A stretch of 64,000 nucleotides of DNA from Porodaedalea pini (lineage: Eukaryota; Basidiomycota; Agaricomycetes; Hymenochaetales; Hymenochaetaceae), in the NCBI GenBank assembly GCA_002794775.1, contig NBAY01000002.1, positions 1,550,001-1,614,000 on the forward strand, given 5' to 3'. The position numbers and the translations under genes were made by a program. Below the pieces are notes generated by a model, which worked only from the letters and a program-made list of their open reading frames with translations, was not told where the DNA came from and searched no databases. Within the stretch, counting starts at the first letter, position 1; each line of letters starts with the position of its first letter. Positions 59,895 through 64,000 of this stretch are shown here, in pieces.

Positions 59895-60980
59895 TTACTG
59901 CCCTTTTCAGAAGTATTGTCACACGTGATTTCACTGATTTTCATACCACAAGAGCCTCAAAACACAAACATTTTCATATCTCAACCAAAAGTTGACCTTT
60001 TTGCATCATCTAAGTTGCTAAATTCATTGTTTTATCTCATCTTTCATATTTCAACAAGAGTGATAAGAAATAGTCATAATTTGAGTCCAAAACAGCAAAA
60101 ATGCTGTTTTTGAACCCATTTCCCTTCTTCATTTTTTCCTGCACTCAGATTTCACTGTACAGTGCTCCAGACCATCCTAGAATTCCAGTATTAGTCTATT
60201 ATGAATTTACAGACTGATTTTGAGATGTATTGTGAGGCAGATGTGCTGAATTGGTGCATGCCTAAAACACACAAATCCCCTCTGTTTCTGCAAGCCCCCC
60301 AGCCCCCAGGAAAATTTCTTCTCAACTAATTTCATGCATGTAAATTCATTCAAAGTGTATTGGAAGAGATTTTAGCAGCATCCATAGATACAGGCTTGCT
60401 TCATGAATCAGGGATATGTTCACAAGAATAGTGCATACAGTCAGAATCTGGTACTCAATTCAGCTCACTGGTTGATGCTAGAGCCCTGGATGCTGCTCAA
60501 ATCTCTTCCAATACACTTTGAATGAATTTACATGCATGAAATTAGTTGAGAAGAATTTTTCCTGGGGGCTGGGGGGCTTGCAGAAACAGAGGGGATTTGT
60601 GTGTTTTAGGCATGCACCAATTCAGCACATCTACCTCACAATACATCTCAAAATCAGTCTGTAAATTCATAATAGACTAATACTGGAATTCTAGGATGGT
60701 CTGGAGCACTGTACAGTGAAATCTGAGTGCAGGAAAAAATGAAGAAGGGAAATGGGTTCAAAAACAGCATTTTTGCTGTTTTGGACTCAAATTATGACTA
60801 TTTCTTATCACTCTTGTTGAAATATGAAAGATGAGATAAAACAATGAATTTAGCAACTTAGATGATGCAAAAAGGTCAACTTTTGGTTGAGATATGAAAA
60901 TGTTTGTGTTTTGAGGCTCTTGTGGCATGAAAATCAGTGAAATCATGTGTGACAATACTTCTGAAAAGGACAGTAATCCT
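59895..60980. repeat. Long inverted repeat (about 490 bp arms, about 105 bp spacer)
   Basis: The left arm 59895-60384 (ttactgcccttttcagaag) is the reverse complement of the right arm 60489-60980. Matching is nearly perfect by eye; for example the text around ctgggggctggggggcttgc occurs in both orientations, and the same peptide frame ending QKCCF appears at 60113 (plus) and 60758 (minus). The spacer is about 60385-60488. Arms are low in coding quality. It is a foldback element or a potential long-hairpin RNA locus. Its ends do not resemble those of the repeat at 45702. Confidence 0.88.
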
Positions 60981-61262
60981 TCATTGTTTTGTCTTCACAT
61001 TCAACTTGAGTGAGAGCAAGAGGCGGTGAAGGCAGAGTAGGCAGAGACAATGGAGGTGGCCTTGGACTGGGTTCCTGAAATTCGCTGGTGGAATTCTTGG
61101 TGTTCTTGATGCTGCCAGTCAGTTGCTTGTGGCTGGGTCTGACGTCTAGCTTCTTGCTGACACATTCTGGGAGTTCTGTCGAGCTGGAACAGAAGCACTT
61201 GGCACTTCAGGTCCTGCACTTATGCAGATCCGGTTTCTCTTTGATGGAATTGAAGTGCTGTT
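60981..61262. other. Unassigned sequence between inverted repeat and LTR
   Basis: 282 bp with a minus-strand frame (61001-61219) rich in Gln, His and Ser, not recognised. Possibly a remnant of another element. Confidence 0.3.
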
Positions 61263-61446
61263 TGTCAGGACCCGAACCTTTCCTTTCTTTTATTTTCCTT
61301 TTATCATTTCTTTTCTTTTAAATCACTCCTTTTCATTATAATTAATCATCTTTTCAATCATTTCCCACACTCCTTCCACATGACCTTCATTCGTTCCATT
61401 CTGTTCGTTTATGTAACTTTAGATAATATAGTCTCACGGTCGCTGC

Positions 61447-61455
61447 TATATAAGG
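61447..61455 (+). promoter_or_regulatory. TATA box in LTR U3
   Basis: TATATAAGG lies about 185 bp into the LTR-like sequence, where a pol II promoter is expected. Confidence 0.45.
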
Positions 61456-62307
61456 TCTCAGGAATTGCATGAACTCCTTGTTCTGCTTTTCCTCTTACCT
61501 CCGCAACGACCTAGGTGAGACCCGTCCCCCCTGTATTAGTTTAGACTTGTATTAATCCTCTTACCTCCGCAACAACCTAGCCTGAGCATAGCGTGTCCCG
61601 AGTCCCCACTCGAGTATAACACATCCCAGACGACAGTCAGCTGAGGCCTGCCCAGTCCAAGTCATCTCCCAGACTCCTGCCTAACATAAAAGCAGAACCC
61701 CACCTAGGCTCATCCCCAGTGTACATCATCACTGTCGACTCGCCTTCACTCAGTCTAGAGGAGCACTCCCCTTGACGGACTTGACGTGTAAACCCCCTCA
61801 ACGACAACCCTCAACCCTGCCCGGACGTTTTTGGACATTTGCATATTACATAATACCGTTAACCGACTTTTCCCGACCCTATCTGAAAGTCCTACCGAGT
61901 CTGCTTAGTGCTAACTTGAGGCAGACGCCGATGAATCTGTCAGTGTCTAGAGCGTTGTGACCGAAAGTTACCGCTCATTGACCTTTCCGACCCTGGCTCT
62001 CCGCGTCTCCCTTTGGTGGAGGAGCCACTTGACTTGGACATGGGTGACGTTACGTGTACAGTCGTCAACATTGTTGTCGATTGTTATCTCTGCTGCATCT
62101 TTCCACCTCATCATCAACTTTGCTGATGAACCTGTGCAACGTTGGCGTAACCCCAGATCGAATGCACAACCGATCCCTGTTCCTCTGCTGTCATCAAGAT
62201 AGATCTCACCAACGAACAGCGATGGGCCCTTCCTGCATCAGCTTGTTGGGATCCAGACCGACCAAGCTACATCACGACCAACAATAGCGGTGTTACATAT
62301 GATATTT

Positions 62308-63143
62308 AGTGGAGTGAGACCCGGCATAGCTGGTATTCGACGAATGAAGAAGGAAGGAGAGCTAGGTGGCCCCCAGCCATCCCATCATCATCTGCACCAT
62401 CAACGTCCACCATCAATCTACCGCTGACTCCAGGACACTACCGTGAGACCAGTAGGGACCTGTCACCCCCAACCCCCCCTGAACCCTCAATGCCAATGCC
62501 CAAACCAGAAATGTCGACAGGAGGTTTCAGTCAGCAGCAGATGGAGCAGATCGCAGCAATTGTTGCAGGCGCCTTCACCTATCAGGTGAACAACACCCTG
62601 GCACCAGTCGCTGCAGCTAATCCCCCGACCCCCAGTATTGACGTCGCCCGGCCACGTGAATTCACCGGCAGCGACGATTATCTAGACTTCAAACACGAAG
62701 TCCTTCTTTTCGTCTCTGCAAACCCGAGCTGATACCCCACGTCGGAGAGTAAGATTTACGTTGCTCTCTCCTACTTAAAGGGGGGCAATGCGGCGACGTG
62801 GGTGCAGAACTACGTGGAGGAGTCAATGATGGCTGGCATTGTGACCTTCACCGACAGTTGGACGAGGTTCCAAGAGCGCCTAGACGCCTCATTCGATGAT
62901 CCGAACTGGAAGGAAAAGGCGCTAGCGAAATTCCGAACCAAGGTTCAGAAGGATCTCACCGCCGATGAGTTCTTCCAAGATCTTGATGTCGTCATCACAA
63001 GAGTGGGGCTGACAGATGACAGTGTCATCTGTGACTGTCTAAAGCGAGCAATGAACATTGAGGTGGTATGGGGAGTGCTGAGGTCGATGCCGGTCCTGAC
63101 AACATACGACGCCTGGAAGAAGAAGGCCATCAAGATCGACTGA
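62308..63143 (+). pseudogene. Ty3/gypsy gag (Retrotrans_gag), interrupted
   Basis: The coding-like frame begins just after a TAG (62305-62307) with WSETRHSWYSTNEEGRRARW and runs through MPMPKPEMSTGGFSQQQMEQ. The retrotransposon gag domain reads RPREFTGSDDYLDFKHEVLL, then after a TGA at 62730-62732, YPTSESKIYVALSYLKGGNA, ATWVQNYVEESM and DLTADEFFQDLDVVITRVGL. It stops at KKKAIKID (63141-63143). No CCHC knuckle follows. Two in-frame stops and absence of pol mark it as defective. Confidence 0.7.
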
Positions 63144-64000
63144 GGTGAGCAACAGATCTGAGCAATCCAGCGAGGTCGTTGTGGAGATCCTGATGCCGCT
63201 GGCCTCAGAATCGGCTCTATTAGGTTCGACTCGACTCAGGACAGTCTTACAAGTATCCCTGATGCATTTTGGGACACTTTCAGTGTTTGGCAGGATTAAC
63301 TCGACGCATACAGCTTGGTTCTGCACCAGTGAGCCACCAAAGTCTATTTTGGGTCACATCTGGTATTGTTCCGAGCCTCCCAAAGCTTAATTACTCATGT
63401 GCCTGAGTTCCGGCTCCGAGTTCCAGCTATTTGATGTTGTTTGGCTAGAGCCTCTGGTCTGTCTTTGTGTCCTTTGTATGCCACTCAGAGGCTCAACCCT
63501 CTGTTGGTTATTTAAACACTCATGTAAATGTCTCAAAAATTTAAGTTTAGTTCCCACGAGTCAGTCCCAGTCTTTAGTTCTCGTCTCTGTTGCCGTTCAG
63601 TGTCGTTCCGTCTGTTCCGTCTCGAGTCCCGTTTTTGGCCAAATCTTGCTTTCGCTATATCGCCCTCAGTTCTTAACCGATTCTCGAGCTCTCTTCAGAT
63701 TCTTAATCTCGTCGAAAATCGCTTTCGAACACTGTCTTTTCTTGCACGATTCCGAGCCCGCGTCGTAGAGCTACAAAAATAGCTTTTGGTTCCGGGAGTT
63801 CCGTGCATTCCGCCAGCCACAACCAGTGCAACCGCCATATCTCCGTCAATTCTGCATCGCGTCTCGAGATATTTTCAGATTCAGAATCGTCTCGACAAAT
63901 AGTATCGATTCCTGTCTTCACTGGCAAGTTTCCGAGCCCGGGTTGTCAAGATCGTAGGCGCTCTTTGTTCTCCGACTGCATTTAGGCATGTTTTGCCAGT
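63144..64000. other. Non-coding tail with diverged internal repeats
   Basis: No conserved coding frame. Sequences around 63681-63773 and 63857-63953 are diverged copies of one another, sharing tctcgag, ttcagattc, atcg..ttcga and ttccgagcccg. It may be an LTR or another element cut by the window edge. Confidence 0.35.

Larger units (their letters stand above)
61263..63143 (+). mobile_element. Ty3/gypsy LTR retrotransposon fragment: 5' LTR-like region plus gag, no pol
   Basis: TGTCAGGACCCG at 61263 begins an LTR-like segment with a TATA box (TATATAAGG, 61447-61455) and a pair of 24-bp direct repeats (61491-61514 and 61557-61580). The LTR end and primer-binding site could not be fixed. The gag region follows. 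After 63143 no protease, reverse transcriptase or integrase frame is seen within the window, so the element is truncated, interrupted or gag-only. No matching 3' LTR was seen. Confidence 0.6.

Noticed and set aside
59920..60955. Two identical ORFs ending QKCCF on opposite strands
   Set aside because: They are the same sequence read in the two arms of the inverted repeat. No conserved domain, and the composition is AT-rich non-coding.

Overview
This window is nuclear DNA from a filamentous basidiomycete, most likely an Agaricomycete. Genes are dense, sit on both strands and are cut by many 45-65 nt introns with GTRNGT donors and YAG acceptors. The protein set is standard fungal housekeeping: a t-SNARE, an exocyst subunit, chromatin remodelers, a mitochondrial ribosomal protein, an ABCC transporter and a Zn2Cys6 regulator. 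Exon joins were worked out by hand from splice sites and reading-frame continuity, so spans are firmer than individual junctions. There are no bacterial features, CRISPR arrays or rRNA genes.

Layout. 0-11 kb: the 3' end of a SED5/syntaxin-5 gene; a NOP6-like nucleolar RRM gene on the minus strand; a long disordered Arg/Glu-rich protein; a multi-exon hypothetical gene; and a membrane carbon-nitrogen hydrolase resembling apolipoprotein N-acyltransferase. 11-20 kb: a 3.4 kb segmental tandem duplication of a 17-exon 4CL-like acyl-CoA ligase gene, each copy carrying its own one-base frameshift, followed by an intact MFS transporter. 20-25 kb: a tRNA-Arg(CCG)-like gene facing a degenerate relative; a BCL7-like gene; a CCDC97-domain gene; a REEP/HVA22 gene; and copy 1 of a dispersed repeat with a conserved small ORF. 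25-35 kb: a full ABCC/MRP transporter (minus) and a Zn2Cys6 transcription factor (plus). 35-47 kb: a Mi-2/CHD-type (Mit1-like) remodeler, uL24m, an RNase III-like plus dsRBD protein lacking catalytic acids, and a 0.8 kb near-perfect inverted repeat. 47-59 kb: a RAD5/HLTF/ULS1-type SNF2-RING protein, a lipid-droplet-type alpha/beta hydrolase, exocyst SEC8 and a LYR-motif mitochondrial protein. 59-64 kb: a repeat island with copy 2 of the dispersed element, a 1.1 kb long inverted repeat, a Ty3/gypsy fragment with a broken gag and no pol, and a repeat-rich non-coding tail.

The most notable signals are: the dispersed element found twice at the same distance (about 73 bp) upstream of a divergent start codon; the two long inverted repeats, which would fold into long dsRNA hairpins if transcribed; the tandem ligase pair with independent lesions and different C-terminal peroxisomal signals; and a recurring pattern of one-base frame breaks in otherwise well-preserved genes. 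Most of these breaks look like single-base losses and several fall in short homopolymers, which points to residual assembly error as much as to gene decay.
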